From Desulfuromonas sp. TF (lineage in GTDB: Bacteria; Desulfobacterota; Desulfuromonadia; Desulfuromonadales; ATBO01), in assembly GCF_000472285.1 (NCBI RefSeq), contig NZ_KI421421.1:66813-130812 (forward strand): a DNA stretch of 64,000 nt, in the 5' to 3' direction. Made by a program: the position numbers and the translations under genes. Below the pieces are notes generated by a model. It did no database searches, had not been told where the DNA came from, and was given only the letters and a program-made list of their open reading frames with translations. Shown here piece by piece: positions 1 through 7,780 of this stretch (positions within the stretch are counted from its first letter, which is position 1; the number at the start of each line of letters is the position of its first letter).

Positions 1-69
1 AAGTTTGTCCAGGACTTTGTGGCGGCCTGGACCAAGGTGATGAACCTTGATCGCTTCGACCTCGCCTGA
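1..69 (+). CDS. katG: Catalase-peroxidase KatG, C-terminal end only
   Basis: The window opens inside a gene. The frame from base 1 encodes 22 residues ending in VMNLDRFDLA and a TGA at 67-69. The run FVAAWTKVMNLDRFDL is the highly conserved C-terminus of bifunctional catalase-peroxidases, which remove hydrogen peroxide in the cytoplasm using haem. The catalytic domain lies outside the window, so activity cannot be judged. A strong hairpin at 151-177 follows. The next gene, a LysR regulator, points toward katG but is not recognisably OxyR. Confidence 0.8.
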   Translation, partial: KFVQDFVAAWTKVMNLDRFDLA

Positions 70-150
70 TCATACGAGGTCCTGATTCTCCCGAGGACAA
101 ATCGCATACGTCAGAACGCGATCTTTGTCGGCAGAAGTTGGAGTGAAAAA

Positions 151-177
151 GGGCTTGCGAGATTCAGTCGCAAGCCC
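151..177. terminator. Bidirectional terminator between katG and the LysR gene
   Basis: A perfect 10-bp stem, GGGCTTGCGA with TCGCAAGCCC, encloses a 7-nt loop. A run of five A precedes it (a T-run for minus-strand transcripts) and a T-rich stretch follows, so it can serve both converging genes. Confidence 0.8.
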
Positions 178-244
178 TTGATTTTCTTGGCTCCATGTCG
201 TTGCCGTACATTTAAACCAATCATGGTGATTGGAAGTGATTCCG

Positions 245-1153
245 TTACAAGACAAACGGCCCACGCCATATTTCAGGCGGGCTGTTTGAGAAGTCTTCCC
301 AGAGAGCCTGCGCGACGGGTCCGACCAGCTTCTCCCTCATCCGTGCGACACAAATTTTTATTTCCATGACCCTTGCGTAATTTCGGATCACCAATGGCAC
401 CAACCGGCCTGTCCGAAGATCCTCTTCGATCAGGTGCGCGTGCAATCGGCCCCACCCCATTCCGGCTAAAAGGATTTCCTTCTTTGTCAGGTGATCTGTC
501 ACATACCAGTGCCGGCCCTCTGCCATAAACCCAAAGCTCTGTTCGCGAGGATTGCGGCTGCTGTCCCTGACGACGACCTGCACCGACTCTGTTAAATCTG
601 AAAGGTCCAGGACCTCTTTGCCGAATCGCTCAAGGAATTGTGGGGCGGCCACGGTGATAAGCCTGGAAGTGCTCAAAGGACGCGTCTCGAATGCCGGATT
701 TTCTTCAAACCACGGGCTGATCGCCAGATCAGCCTCGCCCGATTCAAGTCTCTCCAGCGCGCCCCACAGCGTATCCCCCATGAGGTTGAATTGCGTCCCG
801 GGAAATTTCTTTTCACATCGAGAAAGTATTTCCAAAACGAGCGGCATCGGACAACTGGCCTCTATGGCAATGCGGACTTCCGGTTCATTGCCCTGAGCAA
901 GGTGTTTTGCCAGCTCTGAAAATTTCTCGCTCTGAATGAGAACCAGACGGGCCTGTTGACACAAGGATTCGCCAGCAGGGGTCAGCGTCGCCCGGTAGCT
1001 GTCACGGGAGAGTATCTGCACGCCCAGCTCCTCTTCCAGCTTCCTGATGGCGACACTGACTGTCGGCTGGGTTTTATGGAGGATTTCGGACGCGGCAAGG
1101 ACGCCTCCCGCATCGGCGATGGTGACCAGGGTTTTCAATTGTTCAAGAGTCAT
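245..1153 (-). CDS. LysR-family transcriptional regulator
   Basis: This 302-residue protein has the usual LysR length and layout. An N-terminal winged helix-turn-helix occupies about residues 1-60 (MTLEQLKTLVTIADAGGVL, then TQPTVSVAIRKLEEELG), followed by a periplasmic-binding-like effector domain at about 90-300. The ATG at 1153 is preferred over an upstream GTG at 1168 because the domain begins there and a GAGG lies nearby. It is transcribed divergently from the yceI-like gene, and a palindrome with the LysR T-N11-A pattern sits between them, so it probably controls that gene and itself. The effector is unknown; it lacks the obvious features that would mark it as OxyR. Confidence 0.88.
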   Translation of the reverse strand: MTLEQLKTLVTIADAGGVLAASEILHKTQPTVSVAIRKLEEELGVQILSRDSYRATLTPAGESLCQQARLVLIQSEKFSELAKHLAQGNEPEVRIAIEASCPMPLVLEILSRCEKKFPGTQFNLMGDTLWGALERLESGEADLAISPWFEENPAFETRPLSTSRLITVAAPQFLERFGKEVLDLSDLTESVQVVVRDSSRNPREQSFGFMAEGRHWYVTDHLTKKEILLAGMGWGRLHAHLIEEDLRTGRLVPLVIRNYARVMEIKICVARMREKLVGPVAQALWEDFSNSPPEIWRGPFVL

Positions 1154-1178
1154 GGGCGACCGCCTCACCTTTCACATT

Positions 1179-1193
1179 ATAGATTGCATCTAT
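1179..1193. promoter_or_regulatory. Candidate LysR operator
   Basis: The 15-bp sequence ATAGATTGCATCTAT is a perfect dyad around a 5-nt centre and carries the T-N11-A spacing of LysR boxes (T1180, A1192). It lies in the divergent LysR-yceI gap, very close to the LysR start, a position that suits autorepression. Confidence 0.5.
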
Positions 1194-1286
1194 GTTCTGT
1201 AATGATAAAAAATATTATTATTCTATACAATGGCTTGTTATTCTCGGATCAGAGTTCACCATAAACCGACACAAAGGAGAGTTCAC

Positions 1287-1883
1287 ATGTTCAGGAAACT
1301 ATCCCCCATTTTCGCTGTCTTCGCTGCATTCATTCTCACGGCGCAGGCGGCATCGGCGGCAACTTACGGGGTCGACCCGGTTCATTCCCAGGTACAGTTC
1401 AGCGTCGACCATCTCGTAGTCTTCAAAGTCAGCGGAACGTTCGATGAGTATGAAGGTGAAATCGAGGCGGATGCTTCGGGCAAGACGCTCAAATCTGCCA
1501 AGGCATCGATCAAGGTCGCCTCGATCGATACTCGGGAAGCCAAACGGGACGACCACCTGCGCAGCGCCGACTTCTTTGACGCTGCCAATCATCCCATCAT
1601 GACCTTTGTCAGCAGAAAGGTTGAAGGTTCAGGCGACGACATCACCGTCTTCGGCGATCTGACGATCCGCGGGACCACCAGAGAGGTCGCCCTGAAAGGT
1701 CGCTTCCGCGGCGCAAACACCGACCCCTGGGGCAACGTACGTGCCGGGTTCTCCGCAAGCACGGTGATCAATCGCCATGATTATGGTCTCAACTGGAACA
1801 AGGCCCTGGAAACCGGAGGCTTTGTCGTGGGCGACGACGTGACGATCACCCTGGAGATTCAAGGTGTTCTCAAGAAGACGTGA
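1287..1883 (+). CDS. YceI-family periplasmic protein
   Basis: The 198-residue product has a signal peptide (about residues 1-24, ending ASA before ATYGVDP) followed by a YceI-type lipocalin-like barrel. Typical family motifs are DPVHSQVQFSVDHLV near the start of the mature protein, DDHLRSADFFDAANHP in the middle and FGDLTIRGTTREVAL further on. The family binds polyisoprenoids, and members are induced by base or stress, but no enzymatic role is established. The ATG at 1287 is chosen because AAAGGAG lies just upstream; a longer frame back to 1230 has no such site and would bury the signal peptide. It is divergent from the LysR regulator and may be its target. Confidence 0.9.
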   Translation: MFRKLSPIFAVFAAFILTAQAASAATYGVDPVHSQVQFSVDHLVVFKVSGTFDEYEGEIEADASGKTLKSAKASIKVASIDTREAKRDDHLRSADFFDAANHPIMTFVSRKVEGSGDDITVFGDLTIRGTTREVALKGRFRGANTDPWGNVRAGFSASTVINRHDYGLNWNKALETGGFVVGDDVTITLEIQGVLKKT

Positions 1884-1916
1884 GGATCGCGCCGAAACGA
1901 AGGGAAAGGCGTCGAA

Positions 1917-2384
1917 ATGAAGATCGGCCACGTTCACCTGAAAATAAGCGACATGGAACAATCGGCCGCTTTCTACCGAAAATATCTCGGCATGAAGATT
2001 ACGGAGAGGCTGGAAGATACCCTGGTTTTCATGTCTGCCGGGGAGATGCACCACGAACTGGCTCTCCAGGCGGTCGGGAAAAGCGCGGCCACTCCAAATC
2101 GTCAAGATGTCGGCCTGTACCATGTCGCCTTTGAAGTCCCTGACAGAAGGGCTCTGATACGGACGTACCAAAGACTTAAAGCGGATGGAGTGGCGGTCTA
2201 CCCTATAGACCACCGCATCAGTTGGGCCCTCTATTTCAGCGACCCCGACGGTAACGGCATCGAAGTATACTGGGACACCCGGGGCACAGAGCATGGCGTT
2301 GACATCTGGGAGGGGATCGATCGTCCCCTCTCAGAGAATCAACTGAGAAATTGCTCTCATCGGGGCGGCCCTGAACCTGAATGA
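1917..2384 (+). CDS. VOC-superfamily (glyoxalase/dioxygenase-fold) protein
   Basis: The 155 residues show two beta-alpha-beta-beta-beta modules of the vicinal oxygen chelate fold. IGHVHLKISDMEQSAAFYRK opens module 1 and GLYHVAFEVPDR opens module 2, which ends in YFSDPDGNGIEVYWD. The His residues in HVHL and YHVAFEV and the Glu in GIEVYWD sit where these enzymes bind their divalent metal, so it is probably an active metalloenzyme of the catechol-dioxygenase or glyoxalase I type. The substrate cannot be read from sequence. It starts 33 bp after yceI and may be co-transcribed with it. Confidence 0.85.
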   Translation: MKIGHVHLKISDMEQSAAFYRKYLGMKITERLEDTLVFMSAGEMHHELALQAVGKSAATPNRQDVGLYHVAFEVPDRRALIRTYQRLKADGVAVYPIDHRISWALYFSDPDGNGIEVYWDTRGTEHGVDIWEGIDRPLSENQLRNCSHRGGPEPE

Positions 2385-2566
2385 AGACGAGCTTCTTCCC
2401 GTGACGTCCTTCCCGCTACGATGAAGGGAAGACACGAGCACAGATGTTGTTTGGGGATATCGTACCGAAGTTCGCCGAGCTGACTGTGGAAGTAACAAGT
2501 TGGGCTGTCTTGCATTCTGTTCTGTGTTGGGCCGTCTTAAATCTCGGATATCCTGCATCCCAAGAG

Positions 2567-2596
2567 AAAACCCGCCCAGGTCGCCAGGCGGGTTTT
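2567..2596 (+). terminator. Rho-independent terminator after the VOC gene
   Basis: AAAACCCGCC pairs perfectly with GGCGGGTTTT around a 10-nt loop, with a T-run at the 3' foot. This is the only feature seen in the 328-bp gap 2385-2712. Confidence 0.8.
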
Positions 2597-2712
2597 CGTG
2601 TTCAGGGAGTGGTAGTATGTTAACAGGGAAATGTCAGCAGAGCCAATGCTCGCGGACTGCGAGCGCATCGTTGACTTCACCCCCGGATGGCTCATTTTGA
2701 TGGAGAAGTGAC

Positions 2713-3198
2713 ATGGTCAAGCCAGCAAAGAACACGATTTGCCTTTGGTACGATGGCGACGCCGAGGACGCGGCGCGTTTTTACGCCGAGACCTTTCCCG
2801 ATTCGTCCGTCGGCGCGGTATACCGCGCCCCGGGAGACTTCCCTTCCGGGAAGAAAGGGGATGTGTTAACGGTTTGGTTTACCGTGATGGGCATTCCCTG
2901 TCTCGGGCTCAACGGCGGCCCCGCGTTCAAGCACGACGAAGCCTTCTCTTTTCAGGTCGCAACCGTTGACCAGGCCGAGACCGATCGTTACTGGAACGCG
3001 ATCGTCAACAACGGCGGCCAGGAGAGTGCGTGCGGCTGGTGCAAGGACAAATGGGGCGTGTCCTGGCAGATTACGCCGATCGCCCTGACGCAGGCGGTCA
3101 CCGATCCCGATGAGGCTGCAGCCAAGCGCGCGTTCGATGCGATGATGGAGATGCGAAAGATCGATATCGCTACGATCGAGGCCGCGCGTCGCGGTTAA
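2713..3198 (+). CDS. PhnB-like VOC-family protein
   Basis: This 161-residue protein belongs to the PhnB/3-demethylubiquinone-methyltransferase-like branch of the VOC fold. It opens with NTICLWYDGDAEDAARFYAETFPDS and has GLNGGPAFKHDEAFSFQV in the middle and CGWCKDKWGVSWQITP near the end, all typical of the family. The name methyltransferase is historical; the biochemical function is generally unknown. GATGGAGAAGTGAC precedes the ATG. It stands alone between two strong terminators. Confidence 0.85.
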   Translation: MVKPAKNTICLWYDGDAEDAARFYAETFPDSSVGAVYRAPGDFPSGKKGDVLTVWFTVMGIPCLGLNGGPAFKHDEAFSFQVATVDQAETDRYWNAIVNNGGQESACGWCKDKWGVSWQITPIALTQAVTDPDEAAAKRAFDAMMEMRKIDIATIEAARRG

Positions 3199-3260
3199 GA
3201 CTGCATTTTGGAAGTGTGCACCTCGCAGCAGGCATTCTATGCGGGATGGCCGAACTCACA

Positions 3261-3282
3261 AAGGCGGCCAATTGGCCGCCTT
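3261..3282. terminator. Terminator after the PhnB-like gene
   Basis: A perfect palindrome, AAGGCGGCCAA followed by TTGGCCGCCTT, is followed by TTGTTTTG on the plus strand. Confidence 0.75.
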
Positions 3283-3294
3283 TTGTTTTGAATT

Positions 3295-3363
3295 AAGTAA
3301 ACTGTCCCCGGAATTTCGTCAAGTAAACTGTCCCCGGAATTTCGTCCCCGGAATTTCGTCAAG
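3295..3363. repeat. 26-bp tandem repeat, 2.5 copies
   Basis: Two perfect copies of a 26-bp unit (AAGTAAACTG then TCCCCGGAATTTCGTC) occupy 3295-3320 and 3321-3346. A partial third copy, CCCGGAATTTCGTC, ends at 3360. The unit lies between the terminator and the 3' end of the wHTH gene. Confidence 0.85.
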
Positions 3364-3415
3364 TGGGAACAGACGTAGGCCGCCAACGCACCCAGGCTCA
3401 TCCGGGAGATGGTTT

Positions 3416-3745
3416 TCATAACGGTTTACCCGCCCGACGCGGCCGTTGGCGCGCCATCAGAAGCCGTTCCTGCTCCTCCGGGGGATAAAAAGTGATGGCT
3501 TTGGCAAGCAACGCCTTGAGTTCGTCCAAAAACGGGTAACGCGGATCGAAGGTATAGAGGCGGGTCCGCCCTGCCAGCCTGCTGGCGAGAATTCCCCCTT
3601 TTTCCAAACCTTCGAGCTGCTTCTGGATAGGAGCAAGATCGGTGGCAAAAAAGCGGGCAATCTCCCGCGCATACCCCTCATCCCGGGCGTAGATGAAAAA
3701 GAGAACCCTTTCCTTGTTGCCCGATCCCAGCAGCGCTTCAAGCAT
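3416..3745 (-). CDS. Small winged-helix transcriptional regulator
   Basis: From the ATG at 3745 the protein has 109 residues. A winged helix-turn-helix (GNKERVLFFIYARDEGYAR, then LAPIQKQLEGLEKGGILA and a wing GRTRLYTFDP) fills residues 7-70, followed by a basic tail. The start 24 codons downstream of the longest frame is chosen because GAGG lies seven bases before it, and because the upstream part overlaps a direct-repeat operator. Similar ArsR/MarR-like proteins often control neighbouring nucleotidyltransferase toxin-antitoxin genes, but no such partner is adjacent here. Confidence 0.7.
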   Translation of the reverse strand: MLEALLGSGNKERVLFFIYARDEGYAREIARFFATDLAPIQKQLEGLEKGGILASRLAGRTRLYTFDPRYPFLDELKALLAKAITFYPPEEQERLLMARQRPRRAGKPL

Positions 3746-3768
3746 TTTCGACCTCACATGCAGATCAA

Positions 3769-3808
3769 TTGACCTATAAACGATGTCTCTTGACCTATTT
3801 TTGATGTC
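3769..3808 (-). promoter_or_regulatory. Direct-repeat operator upstream of the wHTH gene
   Basis: Two 19-bp copies of TTGACCTATNNNNGATGTC (plus-strand reading) lie at 3769-3787 and 3790-3808, exactly 21 bp (two helical turns) apart. They lie 24 to 63 bp upstream of the chosen start, as expected for autoregulation. Confidence 0.65.
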
Positions 3809-3871
3809 ATCATACAACGAACTACCGATTGTGCAACAGAATGTTTGCTGTAAGGCCAGCCCCGAATGGCG

Positions 3872-5263
3872 TTATTTGATGAGAGTCGAGAGGATTTGAA
3901 CTCCATGCGGGATATCATCCATATCGACTCCCCCGAACCCTAACAACAGTTTATTCGTCTCGGGACTTCCCGAAGCGTAGAAATCGGAAACGGGCAATAG
4001 TCGACAACCCTTTTGCTTTGCTCGCTCTACCAGCCCGGCTTCATCGATCAGGCCGTCGGTCAATTCAAGCACGACATGGAGGCCCGCTCCCTGGCCGATC
4101 ACCCTGGCGCTCGATCCGAAAGATTGCTCGATGGCCTTCAGCATCGCTCCATGCTTCTTCCGATAATAGATCCGACAACGACGGAGGTGCTGCTCCCAGT
4201 GTCCCCGCTCCATGAACAGGATCATCGCCCTTTGGATGAGCAGCGGTACCGGGCAGAGATAATTGCGGAAAAGCCGATGGTAGTCATGCAGCAGCGTGCG
4301 GGGCAGGACCATGTAGCTCAATCGCAGCGCAGGCGAGAAAACCTTGGAGAAAGTCCCCTGGTAGATGATGTCGCCTTGGGGATACAAGCCCTGAAGAGAG
4401 GAGATCGGCCGCCCGACATAGCGAAGCTCACTGTCGTAATCATCTTCTATGATCAGTCCTTCCATTTTCTTTGCCCAGGAGATCAGTTCCAACCGGTTGG
4501 CCACGGGCATCACCTGGCCGAGCGGCATCTGGTGCGACGGGGTAATGTAAGCAACGGTGCATGCGCTCGACGTAAGTGCATCCAGATCGAGTCCATCGGG
4601 GCCGATACCGATAGGGACGACCTTGAACCCATGGTTGCGGAAGAGGTCACGGGGAAGATGATATCCGGGATTCTCGGTCGCCACAGAGACGTGCCGCTCC
4701 CTGATGAGCTGGGCAACCACGTCCAGGCCCTGCTGCAGACCCGAACAGATCACGATCTGGTCGGGAGAGCAGCGCACGCCCCGTGAGCGTTCCAGATAAT
4801 ATTGAAGAGTGCGACGCAACCCCCATTCGCCCTGCGGTTCGCTATACCGGGAAAATGTCCCGCTGTCTGACCGAAGGCATTCGATGAGGCATTTACGCCA
4901 GGCAGACGAGGGAAAGCTCTGCGGGTCGAGGCGCGCGGGATGAAAATCGTAGCGATAACTCTCCGCTGGCCCAGGACGAAGGTCCTGTTGCGGTGGAACA
5001 AGCTGTGTCGATGAGACGAGTTCCGGATCGATGTCGGAGACAAAGTATCCGCTCCGTGACTTGCCGTAGAGATACCCCTCAGCGCACAATTCCTGATAAG
5101 CTCCCTCGACCGTATTGCGGCTTGCTGCCAACTCCACGGCCATGTCGCGAATCGAGGGGAGCCTGGAATGGGCAGGGAGTTCTCCTGCCAGGACCTGGTC
5201 ACGAATCTGCTGGTAGAGCTGCCGGTAGAGCGGCGTGGAGTCGTTGGTGTTCAGGATAAACAT
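3872..5263 (-). CDS. MocR/GabR-type regulator (GntR HTH fused to an aminotransferase fold)
   Basis: The 463 residues have the full architecture of MocR regulators. A GntR winged helix lies at about 10-75 (PLYRQLYQQIRDQVLAGEL, SRLPSIRDMAVELAASRNTV), then a linker, then a fold-type I aminotransferase domain at about 105-460. The PLP-binding lysine is in QGTFSKVFSPALRLSY. These proteins use PLP or an external aldimine as a sensor and do not transaminate. It is divergent from a PNPOx-fold gene, the arrangement seen when PdxR-like members regulate vitamin B6 genes, so that gene is its likely target. Whether it is PdxR-, GabR- or TauR-like cannot be settled. Confidence 0.88.
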   Translation of the reverse strand: MFILNTNDSTPLYRQLYQQIRDQVLAGELPAHSRLPSIRDMAVELAASRNTVEGAYQELCAEGYLYGKSRSGYFVSDIDPELVSSTQLVPPQQDLRPGPAESYRYDFHPARLDPQSFPSSAWRKCLIECLRSDSGTFSRYSEPQGEWGLRRTLQYYLERSRGVRCSPDQIVICSGLQQGLDVVAQLIRERHVSVATENPGYHLPRDLFRNHGFKVVPIGIGPDGLDLDALTSSACTVAYITPSHQMPLGQVMPVANRLELISWAKKMEGLIIEDDYDSELRYVGRPISSLQGLYPQGDIIYQGTFSKVFSPALRLSYMVLPRTLLHDYHRLFRNYLCPVPLLIQRAMILFMERGHWEQHLRRCRIYYRKKHGAMLKAIEQSFGSSARVIGQGAGLHVVLELTDGLIDEAGLVERAKQKGCRLLPVSDFYASGSPETNKLLLGFGGVDMDDIPHGVQILSTLIK

Positions 5264-5278
5264 GGCTTCATCTCAATC

Positions 5279-5353
5279 AAAGGTAAACTGTTCGAACCGC
5301 GGGCGGGGGGGAAACCCATCTGTCCCCATGTTTTTTTCTAAAACTGTACCTTT
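5279..5353. promoter_or_regulatory. Candidate MocR binding region
   Basis: The divergent gap holds two direct copies of AAACTGT (5285-5291 and 5341-5347) flanked by AAAGGTA at 5279 and its inverse TACCTTT at 5347-5353. MocR proteins commonly bind spaced direct repeats in such gaps. Confidence 0.4.
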
Positions 5354-5424
5354 TTATGGGGCCAGAGATCAAATACTCTGGCACTGTCCGCCAAGCACGA
5401 AACCCATTAACGACAGGAGATGGT

Positions 5425-5796
5425 ATGATCCCGGAAAAATTGCAAGAAATTCTACAAACAGACGGTGTTGTCGCGATCGCCACCTTGGGCAAGGATGGGC
5501 CACACATGGTCAATACCTGGAACAGCTACATCCGCATCTCACCTGAAGGCCGCATGCTGATCCCTGCCGGCTACATGCACAAAACGGAAGAAAACATCAA
5601 GCACAATCCTGACGTGCTGATCACCCTCGGCAGCAGTAAAGTCAAAGGCCTGCATGGACCTGGAGCCGGTTTTTTGATCAAGGGGAAAGCGGCTTTTGTG
5701 GCATCCGGCCCCGACTACGATCTCTTGAAATCGAAATTCAGCTGGCTGCGGGCAACTCTCGCCGTCACAATCGACTCCGCCACCCAGACGTGGTAA
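5425..5796 (+). CDS. Pyridoxamine 5'-phosphate oxidase-fold protein
   Basis: The 123-residue product has the split-barrel flavin-binding fold: [21 protein letters not shown] at the N-terminus and [16 protein letters not shown] in the middle. It is too short to be a canonical PdxH and is better described as a general FMN-binding split-barrel protein. The ATG at 5425 has AGGAG seven bases upstream. It is divergent from the MocR-type regulator, which probably controls it. The substrate is unknown. Confidence 0.8.
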   Translation: MIPEKLQEILQTDGVVAIATLGKDGPHMVNTWNSYIRISPEGRMLIPAGYMHKTEENIKHNPDVLITLGSSKVKGLHGPGAGFLIKGKAAFVASGPDYDLLKSKFSWLRATLAVTIDSATQTW

Positions 5797-5852
5797 TTGG
5801 TTGTCAGCCGTCGGAGTCAAAGATTAACTCCCCGAACACAAGGAGCAAAACA

Positions 5853-6029
5853 ATGGATATCAAGGAAAAGGTTCTCGAAGTGATGCGTGCCGAAGGCCAA
5901 CCCCTTAATGCGGGCAAAATCGCCGAGCTTGGGGGGCTGGACCGGAAAGAGGTCGACAAGGCGATGGAGCAGTTAAAAAAGGAAGAAAAGATCATTTCGC
6001 CAAAGAGGTGTTATTGGACACCGGCCTAG
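5853..6029 (+). CDS. Small winged-helix protein
   Basis: This 58-residue protein is almost entirely a winged helix: [39 protein letters not shown], then a short wing [17 protein letters not shown] precedes the ATG. Stand-alone domains of this kind occur in anaerobes and archaea as putative transcription factors. It lies 56 bp after the PNPOx-like gene on the same strand and may share its transcript. Confidence 0.75.
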   Translation: MDIKEKVLEVMRAEGQPLNAGKIAELGGLDRKEVDKAMEQLKKEEKIISPKRCYWTPA

Positions 6030-6112
6030 GTGAGAAAATCTCGGCCCATCCTTCTTCCGGAAGGTTCCCGAAATACATGACCTTGAGGGGGAAAATGCCG
6101 GATGCCGGCTTG

Positions 6113-6610
6113 TCAGCCAGCGGGATTTTTCGGCGTGTCGTAGAAAACCACGGTTCCGGATTCGGGTCCGAGGCTTTTCCAGTCCCCGATGTCGAAATCG
6201 AGGCAGAGCGCGCCGCACGTTGGAATGTTCTCGATACCGCAGTCGGCGAGCAGATTGCCGAATTCGGTGAGCCCCGGGTTGTGGCCGATCAGCATCACGT
6301 GCTCCCAGCGCTCGTCGAGGCCGCGCACCACTTCCAGCAGAGCCTCGGGCTCCGCCTCATAGATTGCCGCCTCCAGGACCAGCCGGTCATCGGCGAGTCC
6401 AAGCTCCCGCCCGATCAGTTCGGCGGTCTTGCGCGCCCGCCTGGCGGGGCTGGAGACGATCAGCTCGGGGCGCCGGCCGAGGGCGGCCAGCCGTTGCCCC
6501 GTCAGCGGCACGTCACGTTTGCCGCGCTTGTTGAGAGGCCGATCGAAATCCGCCAGCGCGGGGTCCTTCCAGCTCGATTTGGCGTGTCGTACCAGGGTCA
6601 GGCGTTTCAT
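6113..6610 (-). CDS. sixA: SixA-type histidine phosphatase
   Basis: The 165 residues belong to the histidine-phosphatase superfamily. The catalytic RHA is in LTLVRHAKSSWKD (His9) and the second histidine in VMLIGHNPGLTEFG. SixA members remove phosphate from phosphohistidine on HPt domains or phosphotransferase proteins. Its ATG overlaps the TGA of the Nudix gene (ATGA), so translation is coupled. As last gene of the ppk operon it may act on small phosphorylated metabolites rather than HPt proteins; that is inference from context. Confidence 0.88.
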   Translation of the reverse strand: MKRLTLVRHAKSSWKDPALADFDRPLNKRGKRDVPLTGQRLAALGRRPELIVSSPARRARKTAELIGRELGLADDRLVLEAAIYEAEPEALLEVVRGLDERWEHVMLIGHNPGLTEFGNLLADCGIENIPTCGALCLDFDIGDWKSLGPESGTVVFYDTPKNPAG

Positions 6611-7080
6611 TCCGGGGCCTCCTTTAAAACATTGAAGAGCGTCCAGTCCTGCTCAACACCGGAATGGATCAACAGATCCGGGAGGCGCAGCAACATCGGC
6701 CGCAGCTCCTCCTCCCGCACCCGATCAGCCGCTTCCCGGGGGCTTAACCATACCCGGCCGCGGATCGTCCCTTCCGGCCAACTCCCCAGCACCTCATCGA
6801 CGCGCAGCAGAAAGACCTGCACGGTGCAGATTCCCCCCCATTTCGCATAACGGTATTCACCGACCGGAAACGAGCGGATGGCGCCGAGGACTCCGGCTTC
6901 CTCCCAGGCTTCCCGTGCCGCGGACTCAGTGGCCGACAGGCCGGGTTCGATAATCCCCTTGGGGATGATCCAGCGCCTGCGTCGCCGGTTGGTGACCAGC
7001 AACACCTCCAGGCGGCCGTCGAACTGCCGGAAGGGGATAACTCCCGATTGGCGATAGAACCAGGAGGGACGGGTTTCCAT
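6607..7080 (-). CDS. Nudix hydrolase, diphosphoinositol-polyphosphate-phosphatase-like
   Basis: From the ATG at 7080 the product has 157 residues. The Nudix box is complete: GIIEPGLSATESAAREAWEEAG fits GX5EX7REUXEEXGU. Upstream, RQSGVIPFRQFDGRLEVLLVT and RRRRWIIPKG resemble the DIPP subfamily, whose members hydrolyse diphosphoinositol phosphates, diadenosine polyphosphates and in some cases polyphosphate. A longer frame to 7191 overlaps the CYTH gene and is rejected. It is the fourth gene of the ppk operon, which supports a phosphoanhydride substrate. Confidence 0.85.
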   Translation of the reverse strand: METRPSWFYRQSGVIPFRQFDGRLEVLLVTNRRRRRWIIPKGIIEPGLSATESAAREAWEEAGVLGAIRSFPVGEYRYAKWGGICTVQVFLLRVDEVLGSWPEGTIRGRVWLSPREAADRVREEELRPMLLRLPDLLIHSGVEQDWTLFNVLKEAPE

Positions 7081-7084
7081 GGGC

Positions 7085-7564
7085 TCACCCCGCGGTCTTC
7101 GGCCACTTCGAAAATGGGAACCGCACCAGGCTGGCGTTGTAATAGCGGGGATCGTCCGAAACCTCCCGACCAGCCCAAGGGGGAAGCTCAAACTGAGCTC
7201 CTGGTGATTGGAGCTCCACTTCCGCCAGGATCAGACCTTCATTGTCCCCGAAGAATTCATCTATTTCCCAGACCGTTCCGGCATGTTCCACCCGGTAGCG
7301 CATCTTTTCGATCAGCGGACGCAGGCAGAGCCGCTCGAGCATCTCGGCGGCCTCGGCCGCAGGGATCGGGTACTCGAACTCGGCGCGGCTGATCCCCTCG
7401 GTCTTCCCCTTGATGGTCATTGTTCCCCTTTCGACGGCCAGGCGCACCCGCACGGTCCGCTCCGGATCTGTGCAGAGGTAACCCTGTCGGAACAAGGTCC
7501 CCGTGGCTCCCCGGCGCCAGCTGTCGCCGACGACCAGGAATTTGCGTTCGATTTCGGTTGGCAT
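7085..7564 (-). CDS. CYTH-domain triphosphatase-like protein
   Basis: The 159-residue protein begins MPTEIERKFLVVGD, which holds the EXEXK signature of the CYTH tunnel fold. Further charged strands follow (RTVRVRLAVERGTMTIKGK, EFEYPIP, EIDEFFGDNEGLILAEVEL), giving the acidic and basic residues that line the triphosphate tunnel. Bacterial relatives hydrolyse inorganic triphosphate. CYTH and CHAD domains are often fused; here they are adjacent genes in an operon with ppk1, so the likely role is in polyphosphate or tripolyphosphate turnover. Confidence 0.9.
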   Translation of the reverse strand: MPTEIERKFLVVGDSWRRGATGTLFRQGYLCTDPERTVRVRLAVERGTMTIKGKTEGISRAEFEYPIPAAEAAEMLERLCLRPLIEKMRYRVEHAGTVWEIDEFFGDNEGLILAEVELQSPGAQFELPPWAGREVSDDPRYYNASLVRFPFSKWPKTAG

Positions 7565-7606
7565 GGTCGGAGCATTCTCCCGATCAGGTCAAGGTCCGGC
7601 AGGCCT

Positions 7607-7780
7607 TTATTTTCCCTTGGCCTTCTTGCCCTTCTTCTCGATTTTCCTGACATCCTTGCTGGACATCTTTTCGGGGTTGCACAGGTGCTTTTTCTTCTCG
7701 GAAACCGCTCCGCATTTGTCGCACTGATATGCACCTTCCTTGGGCTTGTCTTCCGATTTTCCTTTCAGGCAATCACCCAT
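7607..7780 (-). CDS. Possible independently translated zinc-ribbon microprotein (in frame inside the CHAD gene)
   Basis: An in-frame ATG at 7780 is preceded by AAAGGAG at ideal distance. The 57-residue product contains QCDKCGAVSEKKKHLC, a CxxC...C knuckle, and a tail of lysines. It reads like a free-standing protein whose upstream neighbour has lost its stop codon. Whether it is made separately cannot be told from sequence. Confidence 0.4.
   Translation of the reverse strand: MGDCLKGKSEDKPKEGAYQCDKCGAVSEKKKHLCNPEKMSSKDVRKIEKKGKKAKGK

Noticed and set aside
245-1153. OxyR (because katG is next to it)
   Set aside because: The genes converge and are separated by a terminator, and the redox cysteines of OxyR are not evident in the expected places.
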